Counted from the stretch's first letter, positions 22,079 to 29,561 are shown. The stretch is 29,601 nucleotides of DNA from a virus (IMGVR_UViG_3300030107_002608:1-29601), one strand, 5' to 3'. Translations and numbers: made by a program. Notes: a model not told the origin generated them from the sequence alone.

Positions 22079-24628
22079 TTACCTTCTGAAAAAATCTTTC
22101 GTAATATTTTCTGCAGTTTTAGCCATTTGCGCGGATCTCTGCAAGCCAATACGTTCACGAGCCACTTTATCTTTCATCATAGCAAGTTCTTCTTGAAGAT
22201 CTAATCGCTCTTCAGCTTGGTCAGCGTTGTTGTCTATACGCTCTGCTTCAAGATCAATACGTCGATCTGCTTCGCTTGCTTTGCGCTCCATATCCGCTTC
22301 TTTGATATCCAACTCTCTGGCTCTTAGCTCAACAAGTGGATCTTCAGGTTGCTGTTGAGGTGGCATCAACTCTGGCGCTAACTGCTGTAAAAGTTGGTTT
22401 GTAATCTGAGCGACTTTGTCTTCCATGATCGGCTGCATCTGTTGCTGCATCTGCATCATTTGCTGCTCGCCTTGCTGAGCCATCATGGGGTCCATCTGAA
22501 ACTGCTGCTGCATTTGCTGCATTTGTTGCTGCATCTGTTGAATCTCTGGGTCTTGTTGCGCCATCTCACGAGCCTTGAAGTCAACATGCTGGAATATATG
22601 CGCTTGAATCATAGCAGCCACAGGGCTTTGACCAGGAGGCATAGCGGCGACGATAGGTGACTTGAGAAGCGTTAGGTGCGCCTGTATGTGTGCATCATGG
22701 TCTTGATCTTCAAACGCCTGTGCAGGTTGGCCTTGTAAGAACCCGGCGTTCTCCATGGCAGGTGACATCGGCTGTGGCTGCGGAGGTGGAGGCAACAACT
22801 GTTCTATCTGTTGCACACCCATTGCTTCATACAAACGACGATATGCCTCGTACATTCCCATAGGGCCATGAATTTCAGGCGCTCCTTGAACCATTTGCAT
22901 CATCTCTTGAGCAAGCATAACGCGCTGGCTCATGGAGAAGATGTTGGGGTCAGATACAGGAATGATGTCGATACGATCATCAAAGTCCTGCGGTAACAAC
23001 TGCTGCTGACCGCTGGCTATCTGGTATGGATACGTTTGTATCGGTGATTCTTTGATTACCCTAGCCAGAAGATTGAACTCAACCTTTTGGCTGTAGTGCA
23101 TGCGCTTGTGTATCGCGCTCATCACCTTAGTGCCACGCTCAAGTAGCGCAATCGTAGTGCCGACAGGCGCCTGCTGGTTACCGTCACCGACCTGCATATC
23201 ACCCACAGAAGCAAAACGACGGCCTGCTTCTACCAACATGCCAAGCAACTGCAGCAATGTGCCGCTTGGCTCTTTGAAAGGAAGCGGCATCAATGCATCA
23301 CGCAGTGACCCGCCAGGGGCGTCCATATCCCTAAACTCACCAGGCTGCAGTGGCACATCGGTATCACGAATACGAATGCCACGAGCCTTGAAACCTGCAG
23401 GCAGATTAGCCAGCGTACCAGCGTCGATCAGCTGGCGCAGAATCGAGGTGGATGCCTGAGACAATCCACCAATCATATGGGTCAGACCAAAACCATAAAA
23501 ACCAACACCTGGGAGAAACTTGTAATGCACAAAATAGTCAATGCGACGGCGCATAATGTCCGTTTCGACATAGTTCCTGCGTATCGAAAGAATCGTGTTT
23601 TGCTTGGGGAGTAATGTGACGATATAGGGTAGCTTGATACCTGTTTCTTCACCTTGTGCGTCCTTATCTTCAAAGCCGGGTATATCAAGCTCAACGTGAA
23701 CCTCCATAAGCTCTGCTTCGTAATCGCTAGAGCTACCAGATGGCTTCACGCCCTGCAGTTCATCGATCTCTTGCTCAACGTCAGTAGACGAATATGTCGT
23801 ATCATCAGACTCGCCAGACACCTTGGTCTTACGGTAGAACCCAGTCTGCTGAAGCTTGAGAATGTCGTTCATCGACATGTCAATCACATGCGTGATACGC
23901 ACCGCATTATCAAGACTGGTGGTGCCGTAAGGCACAATCAATTTTTCAGATGGGATGAAACGAGAAACAGGTCGCCCTAGTGACTGATCAAAATGAACCT
24001 TGCGAAACGCGCTGCCAGACAAAGGCAAATAAAACAGCAGTTGATCAGTCTCAGGATCGTATTCCTTCATTTCCTGAGTGATCAGATAGTTCATGAACTC
24101 CTGAACACGAGCCGCTTGCAAACTGGTTTGAGGCGTAGCAAAGCCAACCACTGTGGTCTTAACAGGACCACCAGCAGGTAATAATTCTTTGTATGCTTGT
24201 GCTTGGAACTGAGTAACAGACTCGGCAAGCAAAGGATGAATCACACCAGATGCGCCATCAAAAGGCTCAGTGCGATCTTCAAATTTCATGCCCAAGAACT
24301 TCAAGCCCTCGGTATACTGATCAACCCACTCTTTGCGCGATGACTTATCGTCATCAATGTCAGCCATCAAGTCAGAATAGATTCTACCCAGATCAGCCTT
24401 ATCAATGACTTCAGCTAGGTTGGCGTTGAAGGGAACAGGCGCATCAGCCATGAGATCTTGTGCGCCAAACACCATCGTGCCATCGTCCATGAGAGCGGCA
24501 TCTTCATCGTCCATGCCATCGAACATGAGATCTTCAGAAGACTCTGCTCCGACTTCGATCTCTTTGGTGTTGTCCTCGATCCCTAGCTCATCGATATCAA
24601 CGTCATCTACACCGCGCTCTATGGCCAT
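22079..24628 (-). CDS. Portal protein (P22 gp1-like)
   Basis: 849 residues, forming the dodecameric ring through which DNA is packaged and ejected. Residues 94-160 carry KSSRKEWVDQYTEGLKFLGM and EPFDGASGVIHPLLAESVTQ, and later PLPFKEPSGTLLQLLGMLVE, RRFASVGDMQVGDGNQQAPV and GTTIALLERGTKVMSAIHKR, the conserved core of the P22-type portal family. The first ~65 residues are acidic. The C-terminal part is extremely Gln/Met-rich (MQQQMQQMQQQFQMDPMMAQ) and then a long charged helix, probably the barrel or coiled-coil extension seen in long portals. It follows an AAGAAGGGCAGG ribosome region and lies 37 bases after the preceding gene. Confidence 0.9.
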   Translation of the reverse strand: MAIERGVDDVDIDELGIEDNTKEIEVGAESSEDLMFDGMDDEDAALMDDGTMVFGAQDLMADAPVPFNANLAEVIDKADLGRIYSDLMADIDDDKSSRKEWVDQYTEGLKFLGMKFEDRTEPFDGASGVIHPLLAESVTQFQAQAYKELLPAGGPVKTTVVGFATPQTSLQAARVQEFMNYLITQEMKEYDPETDQLLFYLPLSGSAFRKVHFDQSLGRPVSRFIPSEKLIVPYGTTSLDNAVRITHVIDMSMNDILKLQQTGFYRKTKVSGESDDTTYSSTDVEQEIDELQGVKPSGSSSDYEAELMEVHVELDIPGFEDKDAQGEETGIKLPYIVTLLPKQNTILSIRRNYVETDIMRRRIDYFVHYKFLPGVGFYGFGLTHMIGGLSQASTSILRQLIDAGTLANLPAGFKARGIRIRDTDVPLQPGEFRDMDAPGGSLRDALMPLPFKEPSGTLLQLLGMLVEAGRRFASVGDMQVGDGNQQAPVGTTIALLERGTKVMSAIHKRMHYSQKVEFNLLARVIKESPIQTYPYQIASGQQQLLPQDFDDRIDIIPVSDPNIFSMSQRVMLAQEMMQMVQGAPEIHGPMGMYEAYRRLYEAMGVQQIEQLLPPPPQPQPMSPAMENAGFLQGQPAQAFEDQDHDAHIQAHLTLLKSPIVAAMPPGQSPVAAMIQAHIFQHVDFKAREMAQQDPEIQQMQQQMQQMQQQFQMDPMMAQQGEQQMMQMQQQMQPIMEDKVAQITNQLLQQLAPELMPPQQQPEDPLVELRARELDIKEADMERKASEADRRIDLEAERIDNNADQAEERLDLQEELAMMKDKVARERIGLQRSAQMAKTAENITKDFFRR

Positions 24629-24665
24629 GGCCTGCCCTTCTTGGATTTATCTCATCTGGTCGAGT

Positions 24666-25364
24666 TTACTCTTCCTCAGTATCGTGGCCACTATCTGCGT
24701 ACAGATTATCGAAGATACGATTCACATCAAGCGTGTAATCCAAATCCGACTTGCTGTAGTGAATGTGCTGAGAAGGCTTGAAGTCAGGTGCCCCACTGCC
24801 AGTCTCAAACCACGCAGGATGCGTCACTCGCACCCGGTTGTTGGGCAAAGCTACTATATTCCCAGTCCACTCGCCAGCATCAAGTAACTCCATCACATGC
24901 GATTGTTTGTGCTGCGCAGGATCATCAGCGATCTCATTCTCCGCATAATCAACCGTAAACAGATACTTTGCCGGGTACATGTTGCCATCGATCTTGGCAA
25001 GCCAGGGGCATGGCGTAGCGCGATCTAGAACGTATACAGCATGAGTGTGAGAAGAGCAGTCCCAAGGCTGGGCATCGTGTACTGCCATAGGGACGGGCCA
25101 ATCTTCAAACGGCGTGTCCGCCACCAAAGCAGTGATCGGCATCCTTGCCCACATGGCCCCACCATGCACATTCGGCTCGTCCTCTTCGTCATCGACTTCA
25201 CAGCCCGTAAAGATTACCTGAAAGCTCAAGCACCTCGTGGGCATGGTGGTCACAGCGATTGCCATCGCATGTAAGAACTCGCCGTGATATTTCTGATGGT
25301 TGTGTGTGTACTCTCTTCTCACCCAGCACTTGAAGTGCGGGATGTTGCTTTGCAGATATGGCAA
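24666..25364 (-). CDS. Conserved phage protein of unknown function (TTG start)
   Basis: 232 residues starting at a TTG at 25364, chosen because AAAAGGATCAGT sits at ribosome-site distance and the protein then opens MPYLQSNIPHFKCWVRREYT. The chain is rich in His, Trp and acidic residues (GAMWARMPITALVADTPFED; VPMAVHDAQPWDCSSHTHAV) and ends in SGHDTEEE. It resembles a family placed between terminase and portal in marine phages. No catalytic motif can be assigned, though the conserved His/Asp/Cys residues could bind metal. Its place suggests a packaging or head-completion role. Confidence 0.75.
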   Translation of the reverse strand: MPYLQSNIPHFKCWVRREYTHNHQKYHGEFLHAMAIAVTTMPTRCLSFQVIFTGCEVDDEEDEPNVHGGAMWARMPITALVADTPFEDWPVPMAVHDAQPWDCSSHTHAVYVLDRATPCPWLAKIDGNMYPAKYLFTVDYAENEIADDPAQHKQSHVMELLDAGEWTGNIVALPNNRVRVTHPAWFETGSGAPDFKPSQHIHYSKSDLDYTLDVNRIFDNLYADSGHDTEEE

Positions 25365-25396
25365 AACTGATCCTTTTGTTTCTAGTCTATCTTAGT

Positions 25397-25930
25397 TTAC
25401 TTAAGTGCTTTTCCGTAACCACGCAAGGCTGCGCCCACTCCTCTGGGCTTCGTCTTATTGCGAGAGCGTGTGGTTCCGTTGGCGATTGTCTTGGCGGCAG
25501 AAGCCATGCCTCCGTTGGCCTTTTTTTCAACCTTGCGGCCAGTCTCTGTGTTGTAAGTCTTTCCAGAAACAGTGAACGTTGGATTATTTTCTCGCTTGGC
25601 TTTTTTTCTAGCGTTATCAAAAGCCCTTCTCCTTGCTTCACGATTTAATCTAGAGCGATCCGCCAACTCTTTGCCTGCGACTGCTGCTCCAGCTATCCCA
25701 ACCGGAGCAGTAATTGCAAGTGCTGTAAGAGCATCTTTATCACTCTTTGACATTCCTGTTCCAATCTTGGCTCTGCGAGCTTTTCTTGCTCGTTGTGCCT
25801 CTTTCATGTCTCTTCGAGAAGAAGGGCCAGATTCTTCTTGAGTCTTGCGAGCACGCCTTTTCTGAGCAGGCGTCATAAGGTTTTCGCGGGCTTTAGTAAC
25901 GCCTTTAATTATTGATTTTACTTTGCTCAT
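25397..25930 (-). CDS. Basic protein with a hydrophobic segment and a C-terminal RGVGAALRGYG tag
   Basis: 177 residues, highly basic. The N-terminal 60 residues are Arg/Lys-rich (PAQKRRARKTQEESGPSSRR; EAQRARKARRAKIG). Residues about 67-90 form a hydrophobic Ala/Gly stretch (ALTALAITAPVGIAGAAVAG) flanked by charges, which could insert in membrane or pack in a virion. The C terminus is TKPRGVGAALRGYGKALK, almost identical to that of the preceding gene (KPRGVGAALRGFGKAMK). The two may be paralogues: both have a basic N-terminus, an Ala/Gly segment and this tag. Start and stop overlap as TAATG. Possibly an ejected DNA-binding protein; unproven. Confidence 0.75.
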   Translation of the reverse strand: MSKVKSIIKGVTKARENLMTPAQKRRARKTQEESGPSSRRDMKEAQRARKARRAKIGTGMSKSDKDALTALAITAPVGIAGAAVAGKELADRSRLNREARRRAFDNARKKAKRENNPTFTVSGKTYNTETGRKVEKKANGGMASAAKTIANGTTRSRNKTKPRGVGAALRGYGKALK

Positions 25931-26952
25931 TATTTCATCGCCTTACCGAATCCGCGAAGCGCAGCACCTACGCCGCGAGGCTTAGTAGCTTTGCGAACAG
26001 AACCGCCTTTGGCCATGCCTTTTTTGGTCATACCACCCATGGCATAACCTTTCTTCTTCATGGCGCCACCTTTAGCCATACCCTTCTTCTTAACTGGGCC
26101 TCCCATGGCGTAGCCCTTCTTCTTCATGGCGCCACCCTTGGCCATGCCTTTGGACTTCATCATGCCGCCGCCCATCATCTTTTTGGTGAGATCGTTAGGG
26201 CCCTTGCCATCAGCTGCAAATGCAGGAACTTTCATCCCGTTCACAGTCTTCATGGGCATGCCGCCATTTTTCATGCCCGTGGGTCTGCGGCCACCCTTCG
26301 CGCCACCCTTTGACGCCATCTTGGATTTCATCATGCCACCGCCCATGCGGCGAACAATACGACGGCCCTTGCCACTAGCAGGAGAAGTAAATCGACGCTT
26401 CTTCTTCTCTTCTTTCTTCTCAGTCTTGGCCGCAGCAGTGGGCTTAGAAGAAGTTGTTGGTTTAGAAGAAGTTGTTGGTTTAGATGGCTTTTTAGGAGGG
26501 AGTTTTGATGGATCAGTCATGATACCAGGAGCCGTACCACCTATCGGCTTGCCTCGGCCAACAGATGAGCCACGAGGGCTAGTCTTCTGCTTTCGTTCAC
26601 CACGAGTCGCGCCAGCCTTCTTAGGAGTCTCAGTGCGCTTGACAGAATCACCGCGCTTCATCTTGCCAACTTTGGTGGATTGCTTCTTGCCGCCCTTGTC
26701 AGCCATAGCTGCAGATCCTGCCGCAGCGGCGCCAGTTGCTGCTGCCGCACCACCCGTTACTTTCTGACCTCGCTTGACTCTTTCACCACGAGTAACAGAG
26801 CGAACCTGACCAGTCTTGGAGTCTCTTTGAAAAACGTTAGATTTCTTTTTCTTTTGTCGCTGGGCACCACGAGTGGTTGCTGTTCCAACTTTTTCAAAAG
26901 CATCGTCAAATAACGAGCTAATACCCTTAGTCAGTTTTTTAGCTTTTGCCAT
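25930..26952 (-). CDS. Lys/Gly/Met-rich repeat protein with a C-terminal RGVGAALRGFG tag
   Basis: 340 residues, very basic. The N terminus is helical and basic (KAKKLTKGISSLFDDAFEKV), followed by an Ala/Gly stretch (GGAAAATGAAAAGSAAMADK), a Thr/Ser/Pro/Lys-rich linker (KPTTSSKPTTSSKPTAAAKT) and a C-terminal third made of MKKKGYAMGG / VKKKGMAKGG units of about 10-11 residues. It ends KPRGVGAALRGFGKAMK. Proteins with MGGGMMKSKMA and KKGMAKGG texture are common in marine phages directly after terL. Strong positive charge suggests DNA contact inside the virion. Function unproven. Confidence 0.78.
   Translation of the reverse strand: MAKAKKLTKGISSLFDDAFEKVGTATTRGAQRQKKKKSNVFQRDSKTGQVRSVTRGERVKRGQKVTGGAAAATGAAAAGSAAMADKGGKKQSTKVGKMKRGDSVKRTETPKKAGATRGERKQKTSPRGSSVGRGKPIGGTAPGIMTDPSKLPPKKPSKPTTSSKPTTSSKPTAAAKTEKKEEKKKRRFTSPASGKGRRIVRRMGGGMMKSKMASKGGAKGGRRPTGMKNGGMPMKTVNGMKVPAFAADGKGPNDLTKKMMGGGMMKSKGMAKGGAMKKKGYAMGGPVKKKGMAKGGAMKKKGYAMGGMTKKGMAKGGSVRKATKPRGVGAALRGFGKAMK
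25998..26160 (-). repeat. Tandem MKKKGYAMGG / KKKGMAKGG coding repeats
   Basis: Plus-strand text such as GCGTAGCCCTTCTTCTTCAT and CATGGCGCCACCTTTAGCCA appears in closely related copies about 63 bases apart, encoding ~21-residue units on the minus strand. The array is imperfect and coding, so it looks like a recombination-prone protein repeat and not a separate element. Confidence 0.7.
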
Positions 26953-26993
26953 GAGATATCTCCTTTCCCCGTAGGGTATGCCCGTATGGGGGC

Positions 26994-28457
26994 TTAATAA
27001 TATGCGCGCCTATCTCGGTACACTTCTTCTTCATCCTCGTCAGAATAAAGATTGATAAAGTTACCCTGTCTGAATCTTAATATCGCCTGCGTCGTAGTGT
27101 CCACATAATCATCGTGCGGTGCAAACGGAAATGCAGCGCACTCCTCAATCACCTCATCCGCAAATACACGGTCAGGTGCCCACACCATACCAGCCTCAAA
27201 CACAGGACTCGCCGCATGAACACGAGTCATCTTGTCATTGCCCCTAGATGGCCGATAATTCACCACAGGGATACCCATCGCCCGTAACTCATGCGTCAAC
27301 GGCGTACCACTCGCTTGAGCCTCAATCAACACCATGTCGGGGTTGAACTCAACATACTGCTCCTGCGCAACGGCCTTCAACTCAGGGAAGTCCCACCGGC
27401 CTTTCTGCGCATCCAACAAGATAATCGCGTCACCCATGCCTTCCTGTGGCGAAAATACGCCCCATGTGGTAATAGCGGAGTAGTCCGCCGTTTCCTTCTT
27501 AGAAAACGCCGTATCATACGACTGAATAACATAATGACACGCAGGAGGATCTTCAGCTTCCCATAGCTGCCACCACTCCCGCTTGATAATCGCACCCTCT
27601 TCCGACGTAGGATTCTGCTGATACTGCGCATTCCACTTGGAAACAGGGATCGAAGCCTTAACTGCATCCAATTCCTCCTTCTTCCAGAACTCTGGCCACA
27701 ACACATTGCCCGAATCTTCAAAAATCGCAGGCAGTTCCACCACCTCCCACTGGTCAGAGTGCGTTTCTGTCTGCCTAGTCAGCAATCTGCCCGTCAAATC
27801 TGCTGTATTCCACCGGGTCATCACGATTACAATCGAACCACCGGGCTGAAGTCGCTGTCTCGGCCCCGATGTGTACCATTCGTAGCAAGAATCCAGCAGA
27901 TTTATCGACATCGCGTCCTGTTCAGAGTGCGGATCGTCAATAATCAGCAAATCTGCACCCCTACCCGCTATAGCACCACCCACACCTGCTGCAAAATACT
28001 CGCCCCCTTGGCTTGTTTGCCACTTTCCAGCACTTTTTGAGTCAGAGGCCAAGGATACCTTGGGAAAAATATTAGAATACTCGTCTGAATCCATCAGGTT
28101 ACGCACCTTGCGGCCAAAATTAATCGACAAATCAGCCGTGTGCGTGGTCTGCATGATCTTCATGTCAGGATTCAAGCCCATCACCCACGATGGAAAGTAG
28201 ATCGAAGCGAACTCAGACTTTGTATGACGGGGCGGCATGTTCACAATCAGCCGTTTCAACTCCCCCTTGGCCACACGAGTCAGTTTATCCGCAATGATTC
28301 TATGGTGATCACCCTCAATGAAGCTCGGCCAGATGTACCGAATGTACTCCATGAACGAATCCCTGGCCTTGTGCTGCGTGTCGAGAAGCATCAAACGCTC
28401 CTGCAACATCAAAATCTCTTTCATCTCACCTTCAGAGAGGTGACTCAGGTTAGCCAT
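26994..28457 (-). CDS. terL: Terminase large subunit
   Basis: 487 residues, the DNA-packaging motor and headful or cos nuclease. The ATPase half has a Walker A-like PPRHTKS (res. 75-81; the P-loop Gly positions are altered, as in many TerL), Walker B LLIIDDPHSE (170-179) with catalytic Glu179, and a coupling motif VMTRWN (212-217). The RNase H-like nuclease half has SYDTAF with Asp315, LIEAQASG with Glu379 and HDDYVD with Asp449/450/453. The length is typical. The ATG at 28457 has no clear Shine-Dalgarno. It is the first gene of the minus-strand operon. No small terminase gene is recognisable upstream or downstream in the window. Confidence 0.96.
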   Translation of the reverse strand: MANLSHLSEGEMKEILMLQERLMLLDTQHKARDSFMEYIRYIWPSFIEGDHHRIIADKLTRVAKGELKRLIVNMPPRHTKSEFASIYFPSWVMGLNPDMKIMQTTHTADLSINFGRKVRNLMDSDEYSNIFPKVSLASDSKSAGKWQTSQGGEYFAAGVGGAIAGRGADLLIIDDPHSEQDAMSINLLDSCYEWYTSGPRQRLQPGGSIVIVMTRWNTADLTGRLLTRQTETHSDQWEVVELPAIFEDSGNVLWPEFWKKEELDAVKASIPVSKWNAQYQQNPTSEEGAIIKREWWQLWEAEDPPACHYVIQSYDTAFSKKETADYSAITTWGVFSPQEGMGDAIILLDAQKGRWDFPELKAVAQEQYVEFNPDMVLIEAQASGTPLTHELRAMGIPVVNYRPSRGNDKMTRVHAASPVFEAGMVWAPDRVFADEVIEECAAFPFAPHDDYVDTTTQAILRFRQGNFINLYSDEDEEEVYRDRRAYY

Positions 28458-28507
28458 TTCTATTTTTCATAAGATTATGGGTGGTGAACGTTATATATAC
28501 ACTAACA

Positions 28508-28527
28508 CTATACGCTGCGCTGTATAG
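28508..28527. promoter_or_regulatory. Operator-like dyad CTATAC-N8-GTATAG
   Basis: Inverted repeat arms of six bases are separated by GCTGCGCT and lie centrally between the two divergent transcription units. The GTATAG arm overlaps the -10 of the candidate minus-strand promoter. This fits a repressor or activator site controlling both directions, but no cognate regulator gene is seen in the window. Confidence 0.35.
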
Positions 28528-28549
28528 GGGGTGGTGGGGGTCGCGACAA
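28521..28549 (-). promoter_or_regulatory. Candidate promoter for the terL operon
   Basis: On the minus strand TTGTCG (28544-28549) and TATACA (28521-28526) are separated by 17 bases, each matching four of six sigma70 consensus positions. It lies about 65-90 bases upstream of the terL start. The -35 falls inside the GTCGCG hairpin, so it could be masked or shared with regulatory use. Confidence 0.35.
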
Positions 28550-28565
28550 GTCGCGGGCTTTTTTT
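28542..28565 (+). terminator. Hairpin with T7 tract on the plus strand
   Basis: CGCGA and TCGCG pair around CAAG, followed by GGC and TTTTTTT. This is a short but GC-rich intrinsic terminator. It lies upstream of the plus-strand genes, so it may block antisense transcripts leaving terL or serve as a leader attenuator for those genes. Confidence 0.5.
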
Positions 28566-28696
28566 GGGTGCACGTCCTAGGGTACCTAGGCCGCGCGCAG
28601 GTTATGCAAACTGTTAGGCTGAGCGGGCGACTTAGTGGCGCGATGGAAGGCCGAGGCGATGTGAGCGCGGAAGTTAACATGGAGAGCGGTCCCGCG

Positions 28697-28777
28697 ATGT
28701 CTAAGTTGTGTCTAGGTTATTGCATTGGCGTTGCGTTGTTTTGCTTGTGCGTTGGGTGTAGCATCACACTTGTGTGA
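28697..28777 (+). CDS. Possible 26-residue hydrophobic micro-peptide
   Basis: From the ATG at 28697 the reading frame gives MSKLCLGYCIGVALFCLCVG then CSITLV and TGA. It looks like a membrane segment with a weak lipobox-like CVGC near its end. GGAGAG lies 11 bases before the ATG; an in-frame ATG at 28679 would add six residues. The stop lies inside the hairpin preceding the next gene. The evidence is only composition and position, so this is doubtful. Confidence 0.3.
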   Translation: MSKLCLGYCIGVALFCLCVGCSITLV

Positions 28778-28779
28778 TG
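28762..28779 (+). promoter_or_regulatory. Hairpin CATCACAC-TT-GTGTGATG before the first plus-strand gene
   Basis: Perfect eight-base inverted repeat arms with a two-base spacer lie about 12 bases before the ACAACAAAAGGAAA ribosome region. The same hairpin-then-ribosome-site layout occurs before the other plus-strand genes, so it may control translation or mRNA processing. Confidence 0.5.
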
Positions 28780-28807
28780 AGGCACAACAACAAAAGGAAA
28801 GCGAAAA

Positions 28808-29119
28808 ATGGATTTAGCAAAAATGACTTGGGGCGAGATGAAAAAGGAAGAGGCACAGCTTGATGCCTACCTCATGAAGCGCAGCCCAAAGTACAAGAGA
28901 GCGATGGCGTTGCGCGAAGAAATGAACCGAGTCAGAGATCTAGCCAGAGAAGAAGCAAAAGAACTCGACAAGAAAAATCACTTCAAGAATGACGTTTGGA
29001 CAGTGAAAGAGTTTGAAGGCTCAATAGACATAGAAGGCAGAGAGATTTCTTACAAGATTGGCACTCGAAACGTTAAGGCAAAACCGGCACACGTTCAGCG
29101 ACCATTTACGATCATCTAA
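28808..29119 (+). CDS. Small protein of unknown function, first plus-strand gene
   Basis: 103 residues (MDLAKMTWGEMKKEEAQLDA at the start). It is helical and charged in the first 60 residues (KRSPKYKRAMALREEMNRVR) with a short beta end (SYKIGTRNVKAKPAHVQRPF). The ribosome site ACAACAAAAGGAAAGCGAAA precedes the ATG. I do not recognise the family. Opposite orientation to the late operon suggests early or middle expression. No membrane or export signal is visible. Confidence 0.75.
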   Translation: MDLAKMTWGEMKKEEAQLDAYLMKRSPKYKRAMALREEMNRVRDLAREEAKELDKKNHFKNDVWTVKEFEGSIDIEGREISYKIGTRNVKAKPAHVQRPFTII

Positions 29120-29130
29120 ATCTCAGCGTG

Positions 29131-29173
29131 GTGAGCATCCTATGGGTGCTCACTGCGATGCGATTTTGCATCG
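29131..29173 (+). promoter_or_regulatory. Two tandem hairpins in the leader of the second plus-strand gene
   Basis: GTGAGCATCC pairs with GGGTGCTCAC around TAT (29131-29153; ten pairs including one G-U). Then CGATGC pairs with GCATCG around GATTTT (29156-29173). They fill the space between the previous stop and AAAAAGGAAAAATC before the ATG at 29191. Without a following U run the first is less likely a terminator than an mRNA-stabilising or regulatory structure. Confidence 0.55.
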
Positions 29174-29190
29174 AAGAAAAAGGAAAAATC

Positions 29191-29538
29191 ATGGAAAGAG
29201 AACAGATAGCCGCGATTCTAATCGAAGCAAACGAGCGCGGACGCATTGCCGCAGCCGAAGCTCAACCAGAGTTGATTCAGGTAAAGGATCAAGATGGCAG
29301 AGTGTTCGACCCGTTCCCTATATGCGGATTCGCGTCCGTAAGAGTGAAGGGTTTGAGGGGCAAAGCACTCGAAGAATTCAAGCGTCGAGGCTTTGAAAAA
29401 TCATATGGGGGCGGGCAATCCCTTTGGGTTAGCGACTATAACCAGTCATATGATCTCAAGTCGGCATACGCTAGAGCATACGCTAAAACGCTGAAAGAGC
29501 ACGGATTCAACGCATGGTCTGAATCCAGACTCGACTAA
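29191..29538 (+). CDS. Small conserved phage protein of unknown function
   Basis: 115 residues from the ATG at 29191, chosen because AAAAAGGAAAAATC lies directly before it; the longer frame would start with GTG at 29128 inside the hairpin leader. The protein has a helical start (MEREQIAAILIEANERGRIA), a core with CGFASVRVKGLRGKALEEFK and a conserved-looking end SLWVSDYNQSYDLKSAYARA followed by YAKTLKEHGFNAWSESRLD. The YNQS..LK.AYARA..K.L...G segment recalls a small family present in many phages and mobile elements; no function is known to me. Confidence 0.75.
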   Translation: MEREQIAAILIEANERGRIAAAEAQPELIQVKDQDGRVFDPFPICGFASVRVKGLRGKALEEFKRRGFEKSYGGGQSLWVSDYNQSYDLKSAYARAYAKTLKEHGFNAWSESRLD

Positions 29539-29545
29539 CCAACGC

Positions 29546-29561
29546 GGGGGCTTCGGCCCCC
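29546..29561 (+). promoter_or_regulatory. UUCG-tetraloop hairpin GGGGGC-TTCG-GCCCCC
   Basis: A perfect six-base GC stem closed by the very stable cUUCGg tetraloop lies 8 bases after the stop of the preceding gene. It lacks a T-run, so a complete rho-independent terminator is doubtful. It is followed by CTCACAACAAAAGGAAA, the same ribosome region as upstream of the gene at 28808. Confidence 0.6.

Larger units (their letters stand above)
28458..28807. other. Divergent intergenic region (350 bases) with dense palindromes
   Basis: This separates the minus-strand operon from the plus-strand genes. It contains a near-palindrome CTATAC-N8-GTATAG (28508-28527), G-runs (28527-28540), a plus-strand hairpin with T7 (28542-28565), and six-base palindromes TCGCGA, GTGCAC, CCTAGG (twice), GGTACC and GCGCGC within about 60 bases. 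No convincing long gene is present on either strand. Possible functions are promoters and operator, a packaging start (cos/pac) ahead of terL, or an origin. Confidence 0.55.

Noticed and set aside
22060-22158. Longer N terminus of the Lys/Ala/Pro-rich protein
   Set aside because: It would overlap the portal gene by 80 bases and reads as out-of-frame portal text; the ATG at 22059 has a good ribosome site.
26126-26767. 213-codon plus-strand open frame rich in Pro/Phe/Gly
   Set aside because: Antisense of the Lys/Gly/Met repeat protein; composition is explained by the opposite strand.
28450-28680. 76-codon minus-strand frame before terL
   Set aside because: It overlaps the divergent regulatory region and the terL start, with no ribosome site or recognisable sequence.
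28481-28777. 98-codon plus-strand frame across the divergent region
   Set aside because: Its upstream part crosses promoter-like and hairpin elements and looks random; only the last 26-32 codons were kept as a doubtful micropeptide.
29128-29190. Upstream GTG start for the second plus-strand gene
   Set aside because: The extension codes through two hairpins and lacks a ribosome site; the ATG at 29191 has AAAAAGGAAAAATC in front.
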